NCBI GenBank assembly: GCA_018105865.1
Contig: CM030869.1
Span: 2,704,025-2,768,024, forward strand
Origin: Metaphire vulgaris
Lineage: Eukaryota; Annelida; Clitellata; Crassiclitellata; Megascolecidae
Direction of reading: 5' to 3'
Length of the DNA stretch: 64,000 nucleotides
Part shown: positions 23,911 through 36,092 of the stretch, piece after piece
Layout: each line of letters starts with the position of its first letter
How positions within the stretch are numbered: the first letter of the stretch is position 1
The notes under the pieces: generated by a model
Told to the model about the DNA's origin: nothing
The model's database searches: none
What the model saw: only the letters and a program-made list of their open reading frames with translations
Position numbers and translations under genes: made by a program

Positions 23911-25021
23911 TCTTTTCTCACAGTCAAGATCTCAATGTCAGAGAGGACTATTTGGAAGATCATTAGAACCGTTGGCAGCTGTTAAACCTATTGCATTACT
24001 GTATAAACCGACTTTCTCTTATAATTGCTTCGTTGAAACAGAGCAGGATGTATGCTGGCGATGTTAACCTAATTGTACGCCGTTGGTAAAATAATTAATC
24101 AATTATAGCATTCGCAGTTGATAACTATCCCAAGAGAACAGCGTTAGATCAGGGCCATATTAAGACGGGGCTGAGAGGGCTGTAGCCCCCCCCGGCCCAT
24201 CATGAAAATAGGCCCACCGATTTTCGAGATAACCTTTTTTTGGTTGTCAGCACGATTTGGAAGATAACCTTTTTTGCTTGTCAGAGATTTTCAGTATAGG
24301 CGACAGCCTTTTTTCTCAGCCCTCCGGTCCACTCGGACCTTAATCCGGCCCTGCGTTAGATGAACCGTTGTTAATTGTATTATTGACAACCAGCAACGGA
24401 CAGAACTAGTCACAGAATATTCTACCACCACTGGAGCATCGTTCTAGACCAGAGGTTCGCAATCCATGGCTCGCGCGGGCAACTTGTGGCCCGCCAGCGC
24501 TCAGAAAGTGGCCCGCGACGCCGAAATATGTAATATGTCTGGCTGGCTTTATAGCTTTAGAATTTGGTTTCAGAAAGTTAGAATTGATATCACACAACTT
24601 CTACAATTTTTTAAAATAGTCTATCCATCGATTCTTCATCACAAGAACCCGGATCAGACTCAGCTATCTAAATTTCAGAATTTTATAACTTCATGACGCG
24701 CCCGCTTAAGTACCAAAATTAGTAGGTCCAGACAGTGGCGGCTTTAGGATCTGGCAAAGTGGGGGTTGGGGTTTTGGGTGACAACTTCTGAGCATGTGCC
24801 AACCAACCATTTGTTGATAGGTATGTAGTAGTAGGAGGAGGCATAGGGTCCTAACAGGAGGCGCCACTGGGGCAGCATTCAATAGGGGCACGGGCCCCTC
24901 CGGACCCCCTCATGTTGAGCCGCCACTGGGCCTAGATATGGCCCTCTACTTGAAAAGTTTGTGAACCACTGTTCTAGAACAATCGGGGGTGGAGGGAAAA
25001 CTTTCGACCACCAGAACATCG

Positions 25022-25069
<48 letters not shown>

Positions 25070-25476
25070 CTTTGACAATTTATATAGCGCTATGCCCAAG
25101 GCGAAGCCTAAGTCGAGAGCGCTTCACGCCTATCAATTTATATGTACCTATGAAAAATTTTTAATGATTTAAACGAATCTCTGGAAATTTCAAATGAATT
25201 TTATTTCTTACCGTTTTGATGATCCGTCCATCTGATGCAGTCTCCGTAGGCTGTTGGGAGATTGAGGAGCTCTTTGAGGAACTGCCACAGGTGGGTGGAA
25301 TGTCTCTCCCTGTTCATTGGCCAATTCTTGACATCTAATATCAGAACATACATACATACAAATACATACATACATACATACATACATACATACATACATA
25401 CATACATACATACATAAATACATACATACATACATACATACATACAGGTACATATATACATAGATACATACATACA

Positions 25477-25507
<31 letters not shown>

Positions 25508-28500
25508 GTACATACATAAATACATACATACATACATACATGCATACATACATACATACATAAATACATACATAGTACATACATAGAAGACGTAGAAACA
25601 TTTTTGCATAATATAAGCGAAATTCTTGTTATTCAGTGATCTTTTCTACGACTAAATTCGGTGGCGTGCCTAGGTATGGCAGGTAGGGAGCAGGTGCCCT
25701 GGGCGACAGACACTTGAAGGGGGTGGCAATAAAACTCCGTGATCTTGCTCTCTACTCAGCGTAGAAAGCGAAGAAACTGAGAAAACTGACTTAGGGGCAC
25801 ATCATCATACTGTAGAAACCAGTTCGCATCAGTAAAAGCAAGAAAAGTACATGCATAGTTTTAATATTATGTCAATAAAAATGTCATGATTTGTTAATTA
25901 AAGATTTGTTAACCTGCTAAATTAATTTTCCGACCTCCCCGCCAAGGACGCTAAATACCCTAGTTACGTCACTGACTCGATTAGAGTAAAAGCCATTCAA
26001 AAAATTTAAAAAAATTGTTATTTGTCGCGTAGAAATAACGTTAAATCCATACCTTTCAACGTGGACCTAGATGATGGAGCGTTGATAGTAGTAGTAGTAG
26101 AGTAATTCGGAGGAGTTTGATTATGATGATGATGATAAGCGACATTTATCGATACAAAACTTCGATCCTGGAGTTCGCTTTTCAAAGATGTTTCCGAAAA
26201 AAACGGATTGTTCGTTCCGAGGAGCAGTTCCCGAGGAGTAGAACAGCCGATTACGTCATCCGCCGTGTACTCCGAGGAGTACAGATCTCGGAGGAGGGGG
26301 AGGCTCGGAGGTTCGCCGTCCGATGACGTCATGACTTCGTCGTCACGTGACGACGACGACGACGCGGGTTCGTAGCGACCGAGTGAATCCATCGTGTTCA
26401 GGTCGAGGTAGACCGGGACGGAGTCGGAAGATGTACAGCGACCGAAGTCGAAACTTTCCGATAACGAAGGAAGATGACAAACTGCGATAAAATAACTAAT
26501 TAATTAAACGCCAAGCGAATCGTACATTTTTCTTCATTCTTGTATTACCTTTTAAATTAATTTTTAAATTATTTTTACGAATTTTTACAAAATTAAACGA
26601 CCAATCATTCTGGACACCCCCGTCACCGCTCCTCCAGCTCATCATAGAAGGCCCAAGACCACCAACATCATCATTGAATGCCTGTAGTCCATAAGTGTCA
26701 AGTCAACGGGGCACCTCGTCCATGACCCTTTACTTTCTTTGGCCATATCTATCAACAAATGGGCGCCCCAATCATCCATTCAAAAATACCGTCGATCCAT
26801 CTTTTCAACGCCCACCCACTTTTCTGCAAAATCCTGGAGCCGCCACTGCATCCTGTGCATCGCTACGCTTATCATCATCATCATCATCATCATCAGTCGT
26901 CGTCGACCTCATCATCATCATTGTCACTTTTTATTGTAGTCCACAAAAATTCACCGTCGGTAATCAACGGTTGTTTTAGAGCTTGTCCATGGTCCTTTCC
27001 TTTCTTTGAATAATAATGATTTCGCACATTTTAAGTCTGGGCGTTAAGTCCAGTCCATTCAAGAAAATAATTTTTCGATCCATCTTCTCATTGGTCTTTC
27101 TCTTTTCCGGCACACCATCTTGATCTTCCCATCATCTCTGTCTTTATTAGTCTTTCATATTTCTTTCTGCAAATGTGTCCAAATATTGATAATTTTCTGT
27201 CTTTGATCTTGTCCATCACAGCCTTTGTTCGTCTCAGGGTTTTGCGAATGGCGTCATTTCTAAGCATATCCTTATAACTTATTTTCATCGTTTTCTTGTA
27301 TGTATGCCACTCTCCCCCCCCCCCCATTCCTCCCGAATACACCAATGAGAAAACCAGAGTTATTTCTAGGATTATCAATTTGGGGGTGTCGGTATATTTT
27401 GGGGGTCCCTGCCTAAAAGAATCTGACAAGCAAAAAAGGTCGTCCCAGGCTCCGATTGGGGGGGGGGGTCGGTCTCAGATTGAGGGGATGTTGGGAGGCT
27501 GTTAGGGGGGTGTAAAAATATTCCTGGAGAAAACCAATAGCACTCTTTGTATCGCTTACCACTTTTCCAGATGGCCAGTTCGGCGTAGAGAGTTTCGCCC
27601 ACCTGACCTGCCCTCGTCCTGAACCCGTCCTCGTTCAACATGCACAGGGTCGTTCCGTCCACGGCAAGTCCAGCGACGATCGAAGGATCTGAGGGGAGAC
27701 CGAGCTCGCGGAGAGTGTCCTGACACCAGAGCAACACCTCCTCTGTGCTCCAATTGTGTGGATCTGATCACAGTATTAGAATACGTATGTAAGAACAGCT
27801 AATGCAATGCAATTAATGGCTACGTTGAAAAGAATGATAAGAGTACAAATGCATCACTGGAATTCCTATCAACAATCGGTGTCGTCGTCATATTCATCAT
27901 TATCATAATCAGCATCATCATCGTCGTCGTCGTCGCTGTCTTCGTCATCTTCGTCGTCGTCATCATCATCATCAAAATCATCATCATACTTATCATCATC
28001 ATCATAATCTTAGTCACCATCATATTGCCATCGTCATCATCATGATCATCACAAAATCGTTATCATCGTCGTTATCATCACCATCATCATCGACTTCATC
28101 GTCATCATCATCATCATCGTCGTCGTCGTCGTCTTAGTCATCATCATCATCATCATCATCATCATACTCATCGTTATCATAATCATCTTAGACATCATCA
28201 TCATGTCACCATCGTCATCATCATAATATCGTAATCATCATCGTCATCATCATCGTCTTAGTCGTCATCATCATTTTCGCTGTAGTTTCTCACCTGGGTG
28301 AATGCAAAGTCGATCACACGTCGTCTCGATCCTGCTCTTCCAGTCGCGAACCTCTTCCAGGTCCGACCAAGGACCTCCACCTCCACCATCCGACTGGACC
28401 TCGACCAGCTGGCAGCAGTCCCTCCCCTCCTCCTCCTCCTCCTCCTCCCCCTCGTCAGGAACATTCCGCACTTGACGATCTCCTCGTAGAGGGTCTTGTC

Positions 28501-28650
28501 GTTCAGGAGTTCAAGGTCGAGGTCAAGGTCGTCGCTCGTCGCATCCGGTCCGCTCTGGGAGGAGGCGTCGCCAGCGATGACGTCAACGAAACCCATTTTG
28601 TGAAGAACAATAACTATCGTGTCCGCAGACAAGTCTTCAGTCTTTTGACT
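22213..28650 (-). CDS. SPDEF: SPDEF/Ets98B-like ETS transcription factor, 5' incomplete
   Basis: Exons in transcript order: 28650-28294, 27763-27560 (pointed domain), 26481-26053 (linker), 25334-25212 and 22394-22213 (ETS domain, TAG). Splice phases agree from the second exon on. The pointed domain contains NWSTEEVLLWCQDTLRELGL and ends LYAELAIWKS. The ETS domain starts HLWQFLKELL, has the recognition helix RPAMNYDKLSRSIRQYYKKG and finishes LVYQF near the C-terminus. A pointed plus C-terminal ETS domain with NYDKLSRSIRQYYKKGI is characteristic of the SPDEF group rather than ETS1 or ELF. It should be a nuclear factor binding GGA-core sites. At least about 430 residues are visible; the start codon was not found, and the first listed exon needs a frame change. 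Confidence 0.9.
22455..22775. repeat. (CAAT)n, (CAGT)n and (CT)n arrays upstream of the last ETS exon
   Basis: Tetranucleotide arrays TCAA and TCAG, then CT dinucleotides, within 400 bp of the 3' splice site of the last SPDEF exon. Confidence 0.9.
23700..23910 (+). repeat. LINE/SINE tail, (TAA)n and (TTA)n
   Basis: ACCATCGATTGATACCC and GAAGTGCATAATAATAAT run straight into the TAA array, followed by its complement TTA array, making a large inverted repeat. Confidence 0.85.
24150..24353 (+). mobile_element. hAT-type MITE, CAGGGCCATATTAAG
   Basis: Ends CAGGGCCATATTAAG and CTTAATCCGGCCCTG with the exact 8-bp duplication CGTTAGAT (24142-24149, 24354-24361). The interior contains TTTTTTGCTTGTCAG. 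Confidence 0.9.
24449..24970 (+). mobile_element. hAT-type element CAGAGGTTCGCAA with a nested MITE
   Basis: Ends CAGAGGTTCGCAA and TTTGTGAACCACT carry the exact duplication GTTCTAGA (24441-24448, 24971-24978). A CAGTGGCGGCTT MITE is nested at 24733-24928 with near-identical flanks GGTCCAGA/GGCCTAGA. The left arm shares the GGCCCGC-rich motif with elements at 9689 and 40843. Confidence 0.85.
25212..25334 (-). CDS. SPDEF: ETS domain, first half
   Basis: This exon encodes HLWQFLKELLNLPTAYGDCI and RWTDHQNG, the first two helices of the ETS fold, with a GTAAG donor. The acceptor ATTAG sits within 20 bp of a long (CATA)n array at 25347-25573, so the branch point and pyrimidine tract must lie in or beside repeat DNA. 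Confidence 0.9.
25347..25573. repeat. (CATA)n array, ETS-gene intron
   Basis: About 55 CATA units with occasional variants (CATAAATA, CAGGTA), directly upstream in transcript sense of the first ETS-domain exon. Confidence 0.93.
26053..26481 (-). CDS. SPDEF: ETS factor linker exon, Ser/Thr/Asp-rich
   Basis: This 143-residue linker lies between the pointed and ETS domains, rich in Ser, Thr, Asp and His (AYHHHHNQ) and likely disordered. The split codons at both ends (phase 1) join the pointed-domain exon and the first ETS exon cleanly. An internal Met (MDSLG) could mimic a start, but the upstream frame is open back to the acceptor. Confidence 0.8.
27085..27300 (-). mobile_element. Short LINE pol remnant
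   Basis: The minus strand reads MRNDAIRKTLRRTKAVMDKI and DRKLSIFGHICRK, the same region as the other pol ends in this window, heavily decayed. It lies in the ETS gene intron between the linker and pointed-domain exons. Confidence 0.55.
27560..27763 (-). CDS. SPDEF: Pointed (SAM_PNT) domain exon
   Basis: The exon starts DPHNWSTEEVLLW after the GTGATCAG acceptor and ends AIWKS before GTAAGC. The spacing matches the pointed domain of SPDEF (DP.DWS...VQKWLLW...LHAHLDIWKS), a protein-interaction module. Both ends are phase 1. Confidence 0.9.
27880..28280. repeat. Imperfect (TCA)n/(TCG)n region
   Basis: 400 bp of degenerate TCATCG words in the intron between the frame-interrupted exon and the pointed-domain exon. 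Confidence 0.88.
28294..28650 (-). CDS. SPDEF: ETS factor N-terminal exon, frame-interrupted
   Basis: The 3' end of this exon reads VRDWKSRIETTCDRLCIHP in the frame demanded by the next exon; SPDEF proteins have a similar IETACKLLNI segment before the pointed domain. That frame meets a TGA near 28530. The 5' part from the TTTTTCAG acceptor is open in another frame (SADTIVIVLHKMGFVDVIAG ... LYEEIVKC). The two frames meet around the GAG/AGG run encoding poly-Glu. The length is one base short of a consistent phase. Confidence 0.65.
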
Positions 28651-28869
28651 CTGAAAAACAAACGAAACTCAATTGAAAGCTCAATTTGAAAAGTATATAG
28701 GAGTATCCAGAACAATCTCTATGGTCACTGATCTATGCCCACCAGCAAGAAATCTGCTTCTGTCATTGGCGTCTATTAATAGACGACAATGGTTTCTATG
28801 GTTTCTGCCCACCAGTGGGCGGAGCAACCGGACTTTGTTGGTAAACACTGGATATCCCTATTACGCGTG

Positions 28870-29215
28870 GTCGGACAAAATGTCCGCGGAGAAAATGTCA
28901 CGGGGGGGGCAAAATGTCAGCGGACAAAATGGACAAAATGTCACGGTCTAAGTCTCTAGGATTAGGTCTAGAGTTGGGGTTACACATACATACTGGTCTA
29001 TCCACCATATAGACTGTCACCCGTTTGCCTGGCTGGCCGGATATCCTGGATTTGACCTGGATCTTTAATTATTTGGATTTGGTGTGCCATCGGTTGATGT
29101 TCCTGTGCATTATGAAGTGGCGCTATAGAAGTTTAAGATTAGATTAGATATTGTCCGCTGACATTTTGTCCCCATGACGTTTTGTCCTAGCACCATATTA
29201 CGGATATCGACAAAC
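28870..29215. mobile_element. Foldback-like element with GGACAAAATGTC arms
   Basis: Left arm with repeated GGACAAAATGTC/GCGGA motifs (28870-28950), right arm with GTCCGCTGACATTTTGTCC and GACGTTTTGTCC (29150-29190). Between them is a LINE/SINE tail (GATTTGGTGTGCCATCGG). The motif resembles the ACAAAA core of the 39053 element. Confidence 0.55.
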
Positions 29216-29328
29216 AATGTAGTAAGCGAAAACGCTTGTGTAACATTTTTGTTACCACTTTCGGACAGCTGCGTATCTTTAAAAGATTTTTTGCCGAATT
29301 CCACTCGTTTCACGCAATTTTGTGTCAA

Positions 29329-29408
29329 TTAACCCCTTAACTGGGGATCTCGGATATATCCGTCCATTTTACATTGAGTTACAGTTAAATACACGGTTAA
29401 GGGGTTAA
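29329..29408 (+). mobile_element. piggyBac-like 80-bp MITE (copy 1)
   Basis: Starts TTAACCCCTTAAC and ends GTTAAGGGGTTAA, a perfect 13-bp inverted pair whose outermost TTAA is the piggyBac target signature. The interior has GGATATATCC and ACATTGAGTTACAG. Confidence 0.8.
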
Positions 29409-29672
29409 AAGTCTTGTTATCTCGCTGCAGTGACGCTTACGATGTCTAGATGTTTAAACGTCGTAATTATATGTACAACAGCGTTCCATTAAATACATTT
29501 TAATTGTTAGAACAATAGATGTTAGTGTTAATTCCGAGAGCATCAAACAATTAAAGCTGCAGATCTATGACAATGATCTAATGACTAATATATCTTGCAA
29601 ATGGGGGAATATGTTAAAGCACCCTTGACTTTGGCCTTCGCCATACACACTGCGCTATAAAAGTTGTCTCGA

Positions 29673-29774
29673 TAATAATGATAATGATAATGATGATGAT
29701 GATGATGATGATAATAATAATATAATAATAATAATAATAATAATAAATGATGATGGTGATTGTGGTGATGATGG

Positions 29775-29853
<79 letters not shown>

Positions 29854-29863
29854 ATGTAGATGG

Positions 29864-29906
<43 letters not shown>

Positions 29907-29925
29907 GTAGTGGTGTTGAGATGAA

Positions 29926-29958
<33 letters not shown>

Positions 29959-29988
29959 GATGAAGATGATGATGATGATGATGATGAG
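29673..29988. repeat. (GAT)n array following a LINE tail
   Basis: Starts right after AAAGCACCCTTGACTTTGGC ... GCGCTATAAAAGTTGTC, the 3' end type of the 35003 LINE. Confidence 0.9.
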
Positions 29989-31631
29989 GTATGAATCGAA
30001 ATGAATAATGATTCTTATTGTAATTATAATAATCTTAAAATCAAATTATAAACGAATTGGATAAATTCTCTTTATCCTAACCGATCGAATGCTTTACAAA
30101 GTGCGGACGGAGCGTGAGAAATGTTGCTTTCTGCTGTTCTGGTCCAAGATTCGGTTCATTCGCCGAGTTTATTCGACTTAATTTGAGAACCAGTAGCACG
30201 CTATAGCGCCCAGAGACTATACGCACAGTTAGATCCAAGTGGAGGTACTCTACTGTGGGCCTATCTCTCTCCAGCACCCCTTTGACGTGAGAAAAAAATC
30301 GCACTTCGAAGCTGGACTTGAGCCAGAAACGTCAAAAACAGACCGAACAAACTGCCTCCGAGACTTCCTTCCGCCGAATTTTACTTGGATCGCGGCCAGT
30401 ATAAAGTGCTCCGATTTTTACAGGCACCTTGTGGGACAGACCAGCTCGGATCACGTGTTCTCGACTTTACGTAAAAGACGCAATAATGAATCAAACTTAC
30501 ATATTATTATAAAAACCGGTGCTAATAATACAAAACTATTCGTCTGTACGCCTGATATTGCTATGCTTAATAATGATACCCTTGGTCGTTCGGAGAAGTT
30601 GCTATAAATTTGCCAACCAGTTAGTGATTCATATTCGTTGTGATATTATTATTATAGGCCATTGTCAGCCTTACAAAAGCTCTCATTCCGACCGCCGTAC
30701 ACAACCGCTGTAGGCTCTCGAAAAATTCTGGCCATTTTAAGGCATAAAAATCGGAGTCGGCGACACCAAACATGACAAACAATTGGGCAGAACGAAGGAT
30801 CTTAAAGAGCGGTCGACCTAGTTAAGTAGCAGACCATGTCACTGTTACTGGGTAACGTCAACTAATGCTTTAGTCATCTTAAACAAGGACGAATGATGTT
30901 CTATAACACGGTCTTCATCAGTTTCCGGTGGATTTTTCCAGCCTTTGGCCTCTCGTAACAGTCCACCAAACAATATCTAAGCAAATATTTGTATAACTTT
31001 AAACAAAATCTACTGGTTTTTGAATACTTTCTAGTATTTTTCAACGATCTTAATAATTTTCAAACTTAGCTAATTAATCACGTGGAAATTTTCACACAGG
31101 TTTTATGACACCTTCCAGGTTTTCTACGGGTTTTCTTTTTAAAACGCCAGTTTTTTAATGAAACACATGCAAACCTTTCATGATTTTTGTACCTTAAAGA
31201 TTTAAAAAAATAACCGAACAGAAACCAGATTCTTGCAAAAAATATACACGTCTACGGGTTTCCACTGGTCTTTTCGGCCGCCGTCTACCGGTCTAGCGTA
31301 GCCAAACGTACCGGCAATTTCAATGACAAACCGATGACCTGAGAATTATTATGTCGTCATCGGCCCTGGGACAGTCTCGTGCGCCCCTGTCGACGAGACA
31401 AAGAAACGACGCGGGGTCAACTGGGGCCGCCCACGTTTCCGGTGAGTAATGCCAAAGGCTTTGGTAATGCTCATCGTAACTCGTAAGGCATTCGATTTGT
31501 AGAGGGCGCTCTACTGCGTCAAGAGCACGAGCCGAGTGGGGGAGGGAAGAAGGGGGCATGACCTTCCTTCTTCTCCCTTCCATCCCTCACCCTTTCACTC
31601 GCTCTTTCCTTCGGATGCTAGGGCAAACAGT

Positions 31632-31824
31632 CAGTGGCGGCTCCAGGATTTGTCAAGTGGAGAGGGGCCGTTGGGGTGGCAACTTCTAATCATAGGGCCA
31701 ACCATTTGTTGTTAGGTATGTAGTATTAAGTGTAGGGTCCCAACAATGGGGGCCACTGGGGGTGCAGGCACTCAATAGTGGGGGCGCGGGCTCCCCTCCG
31801 GGCCCCCCTGTGGAGCCGCCACTG
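31632..31824 (+). mobile_element. hAT-type MITE, family CAGTGGCGGCTC (copy 5)
   Basis: Inverted ends CAGTGGCGGCTCCA / TGGAGCCGCCACTG with the exact 8-bp duplication CAAACAGT on both sides (31624-31631, 31825-31832). Confidence 0.9.
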
Positions 31825-32262
31825 CAAACAGTGGAGTAATCTATCTTCTTGAATTGTTTTTGTGTTTGCCGGTAGTTTATTTTTTGGTTTACTCTCAATA
31901 AACATAATGGTACTGGTAGCATACGGTATCTGATTTCTTCGGGGTATACGGTATTTGATTTTTCGGGGTGGGGGTGTGTGGGTGGGATTTGGGCCTAATC
32001 TGTCTCCCACTGATCAAACCGACCCACACTAAAGTAAAAGTTTTAGATGTAAAAAGATGGTGTCTGACTACCCCTTCCCATCCTCGAAGGATTCGATCTC
32101 AGTCGGGGATCGGGCGGTTGAAAAGAAAAACATCTCAACTTATGACCAAGGGAGTTGAGCCCCCGCCCCCTCCCCATCTCCCAGAGATTCGGACATCGTC
32201 TTTTGTATCCTCAGACGCCTCCTACAGATGCAATTAGAGGCGTATCTAGAGAGGGACACCTA

Positions 32263-32458
32263 CAGTGGCGGTTCTACTTGGTAAAGCGGGGGGGGGCTGT
32301 AGCCACAGATTTTATCTTTATTCTCCAGATAATAATAGTGGACGACTACTTTTAGTTTTAGTTTTAGTTTTTAGAAATCGTGAATCTGGCGGTCATTAAA
32401 TTGACTAGTGCATAGCCACACCACCACCCCCGTTTTTCCCCGGCTGGAACCGCCAGTG
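32263..32458 (+). mobile_element. hAT-type MITE, CAGTGGCGGTTC
   Basis: Ends CAGTGGCGGTTC and GGAACCGCCAGTG with the exact duplication GACACCTA (32255-32262, 32459-32466). The interior differs from the CAGTGGCGGCTC family, so it is a sister family. Confidence 0.85.
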
Positions 32459-33145
32459 GACACCTACCCCAAACCCACTTTAAAATTTCGTTTATTTCGA
32501 AACCGAAAATATATAAAGGCGCGAATAAAATGGGCGATTGGCCCATCTGTTCTTTCCTTTAAATAATAATAACTGTAACAACAAGCGCCAATCCACGTGG
32601 ATGTGGCACGAAAGGGAGAGTGGAAAATTGAAAATGGAACCCCCACCCGAAACACCCCCCCCCCCTCCCAACCAGTTGAATTCCAGCATCCGCGCTGGAT
32701 GCAATCATAAAAACCATAAAAAAGAAACCATTGTTAGAAAGCTTAAGTCGCGGACCGCGCAAAAGAACCGAATTAATTATTATATTTAAAGCCGTTCACA
32801 TTGAAATTGATCCATTTACGACCGAAATAAAAACAGATTGGACTGCCACGGATGGACCAGACTACTGTCATGTCTCAATGTCTCTTGTGATTCACGCTGT
32901 CCACCGCTAACTATACAGTGTCTCACACAGCCACTACTCTGACAACGTGTGTACTCAGCCCTCGTAAACGCACAGAGGTACTCACAGAGACGATTATTAA
33001 TAAGTGAGATAAGCAGACATTCCTGACATAGCTACGACCCCCTCTCCCCCCGAAGATGTCACGTGACGTTTGATATTCTACGAATTTACGATCGTATTTC
33101 AAGGGGTGGCGCAACTTGGACGTAAAATTGCCCACGAGAATTCTT

Positions 33146-33148
<3 letters not shown>

Positions 33149-33206
<58 letters not shown>

Positions 33207-33445
33207 TAATCGGAATCTAAATGACAGAATTACGTCTGAAAAAGCTTTCAAAAAGTAATCATCATCAGCATCATCAACAACAGCGTCATCATCACCAACA
33301 GCCAGCAACATCATCATCAGCAACGACGTCATTATCATCATTGTTGCCGTCATCATCATCATCATCATCATCATCAACATCATCATCAACAACATCATCA
33401 TCAGCAGCAGCAACATCGTCAGTATCATTATTGTTGCCGTCGTCG

Positions 33446-33486
<41 letters not shown>

Positions 33487-33490
33487 GGAT
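33149..33490. repeat. (TA)n then (ATC)n/(CAA)n arrays
   Basis: TA dinucleotides at 33149-33203, then 33256-33487 of ATC units with CAG/CAA variants. Confidence 0.92.
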
Positions 33491-33840
33491 TCAAGCTCTC
33501 TGAAACCCCTGTCAAAGGGATTTGACTGTACATTGCAAATACAGTCTTAAATCGCGTCCTTGGTTTCGTTGTCTCGAAGACATATCCCTGTCCATTCCAT
33601 GCATGTACTCAAACCATTCGCGCTATTTTAACCCCGGGTGTATCTCAGACAGCGCACACCTAACCCTGACCATAGCTTTAAACCCATTCCAAGGATATTA
33701 CTAGCGTCCCACGGGCCAGATCCGTTCTGCAAAGTTGCGCAAAATGGCCCGCAAAATTGGCGCGAATATAATGATACGATAAATAACTTCGCTCTAATAC
33801 TTACGAAATATTTTTAATGTCTTGTTTTCAACTTTTCTCT

Positions 33841-33843
<3 letters not shown>

Positions 33844-33899
<56 letters not shown>
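33844..33899. repeat. (CT)n array
   Basis: Pure CT dinucleotides in the gap between the ETS and PLAT genes. Confidence 0.92.
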
Positions 33900-33902
<3 letters not shown>

Positions 33903-34435
33903 CAATCGATGATACTTCAAATCCATCCGCAAAAGACCAGGTCATTCCAGAGACCAGTCTTCGAGACCAGAGGAAAAGGTGTATGGTCAGCCAGGTCGAA
34001 ATATTCACAGGGCAGTCAGCTGGGATATGACTTGGCCGGGAGGCAGTGATTTTAGAAACATGAAGAATTTATTTAAGCTGAGACTGAAGACACACGAAGA
34101 GATAATGCAACAGTAAGTTAAATGCTGTAAAAGAATTCAATACCATTTACCTTTAAGTAAGTAAGCAAGTATGTCGCTCCTCTCTTGAATTGTGAATTCT
34201 CTTGATGGCTGATGCTGTTAAAAGTTACTTCTTGCAACTGAAGACTCTGTCGACCGATTAGCAGACTCTCTTGAATTAATAAGACGCTTAATTGAAGCTA
34301 GCTGCTTCCGTATTGACGTTGGCTGCCGGCTACCGAGAATATTATGACCATCCCTCTGTCAGTCAGTCGGCTTTATCTTCCATCTGTGTAGGCCAATATG
34401 TCAATCATTCTGTGTGTCATTCAGTCGGGCATTCA

Positions 34436-34840
<405 letters not shown>

Positions 34841-35002
34841 TAGTTGACGGTGTCATTGGCTTCGGAGGCATAATGTTATCAACGATCATGTTTACCGAAA
34901 CTCGTGGCTCAGCCAAAACATCTATAAAAAATATGCAAACGTGTCAAGAGACACGCCACCTAGCGGTGACCTAAATAGGAGGCGGCTGAACTGCACGCAG
35001 CA

Positions 35003-36085
35003 CCTTAATTAACGACAACTGACTCTCTCTCTCTCAGTCCGTCCCGCAACCTGTTCGCTGCGGGGTACCTCAGGGATCCGCCTTGGGTCCGCTACTCTTC
35101 GTCCTCTACGTGGCGGATGTCGGTCGAATCGCGGACTCGTTTGGCCTCGCCTCACATGCATACGCTGATGACGGGCAGGTTTACTCCTCCTGTCCACCCT
35201 CTGACACTGAACGCCTGCGGACCCGCCTTCTCGACTGCGTTCGTGAGATCGAGCAGTGGACAGCTGCCAACCGTCTGGCACTGAATCCCAGAAAGACCGA
35301 GCTTCTCTGGATCAGCACCCCCAGGAGAAAGCACCAGATACGCCGCACGCCGTTCTCGTTTGGCGACATCGAGATTGCTGTCTCCACTGAGGTGCGACTC
35401 CTCGGTGTCCTCCTGGACGACACATTATCGTTCGCGGGCCACCTGACCAACGTAACTCGGGCCTGCTTTAATCAGCTGCGGAAGATCAGGGAGATCCGCC
35501 GCTATATACCGACAGCGGCTGCGATACTCCTCGTACGCTCTCTCGTCCTATCGCGAATGGACTACTGTAATAGCATCCTCCTGGGTCTCCCCGACTACCA
35601 GCTGGCTCGTCTGCAGTCAGTCGTTAACGCATCTGCCCGGCTGATCTTCGGAGTCAGGTGGCACGACCACGTGACACCACTCTCTCTCAAGCTCCATTGG
35701 CTTCTCCCGGAGCGAATCGTCTTCAAACGGGGCTGCCTGACCTTCCGGGCCCTCCACGACCCTACCTGCCCGGAGTATCTATCTGCCTTGGTGCGCAGAC
35801 GGACGATCGCCGACCGACAACTCCAGCTGAGATCCAGTACGCGGTGTCTACTTTACGTCCTCCTCCGTCAAAGACCGCGAAGTTCGGAGAGAGGTCCGTC
35901 ACACGAGGCAACCCCTCCTAAACTTCGCTGCCCGACTCAGTGACCTTAAACACTTCCTGGTTCATTCGCCACTAAACTTAAAACGCATCTTTTCAACTCA
36001 TCGTACGATTGTCCCATGGAAAGCGCTCTTGACTTTGGCCCTCGCTATCTACTGCGCTTACAAATCGTCATTGAATAGAATAGAA
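35003..36085 (+). mobile_element. Non-LTR retrotransposon 3' part (CR1/L2-like)
   Basis: An ORF fragment at about 35040-35943 has VPQGSALGPLLFVLYVADV, the catalytic Y-A-D-D box, and the thumb-region LDYCNSILLGLP-like and HWLLPERI motifs. The 5' part (endonuclease and first RT blocks) is missing, so it is a 5'-truncated copy. The last part of the frame is shifted relative to what remains recognisable (KTAKFGER). The 3' end carries the AAGCGCTCTTGACTTTGGCC segment shared with other copies in the window, then AATAGAATAG repeats. Confidence 0.8.
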
Positions 36086-36092
36086 GAATAGA

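Noticed and set aside
25201..25609. Long Met/Tyr/Val/Cys repeat ORFs
   Set aside because: Translation of (CATA)n; only the ETS-domain part at 25212-25334 is a real exon.
30077..30304. Possible first exon of the ETS gene on the minus strand
   Set aside because: No SPDEF-like N-terminal sequence and no donor in a matching phase could be identified.
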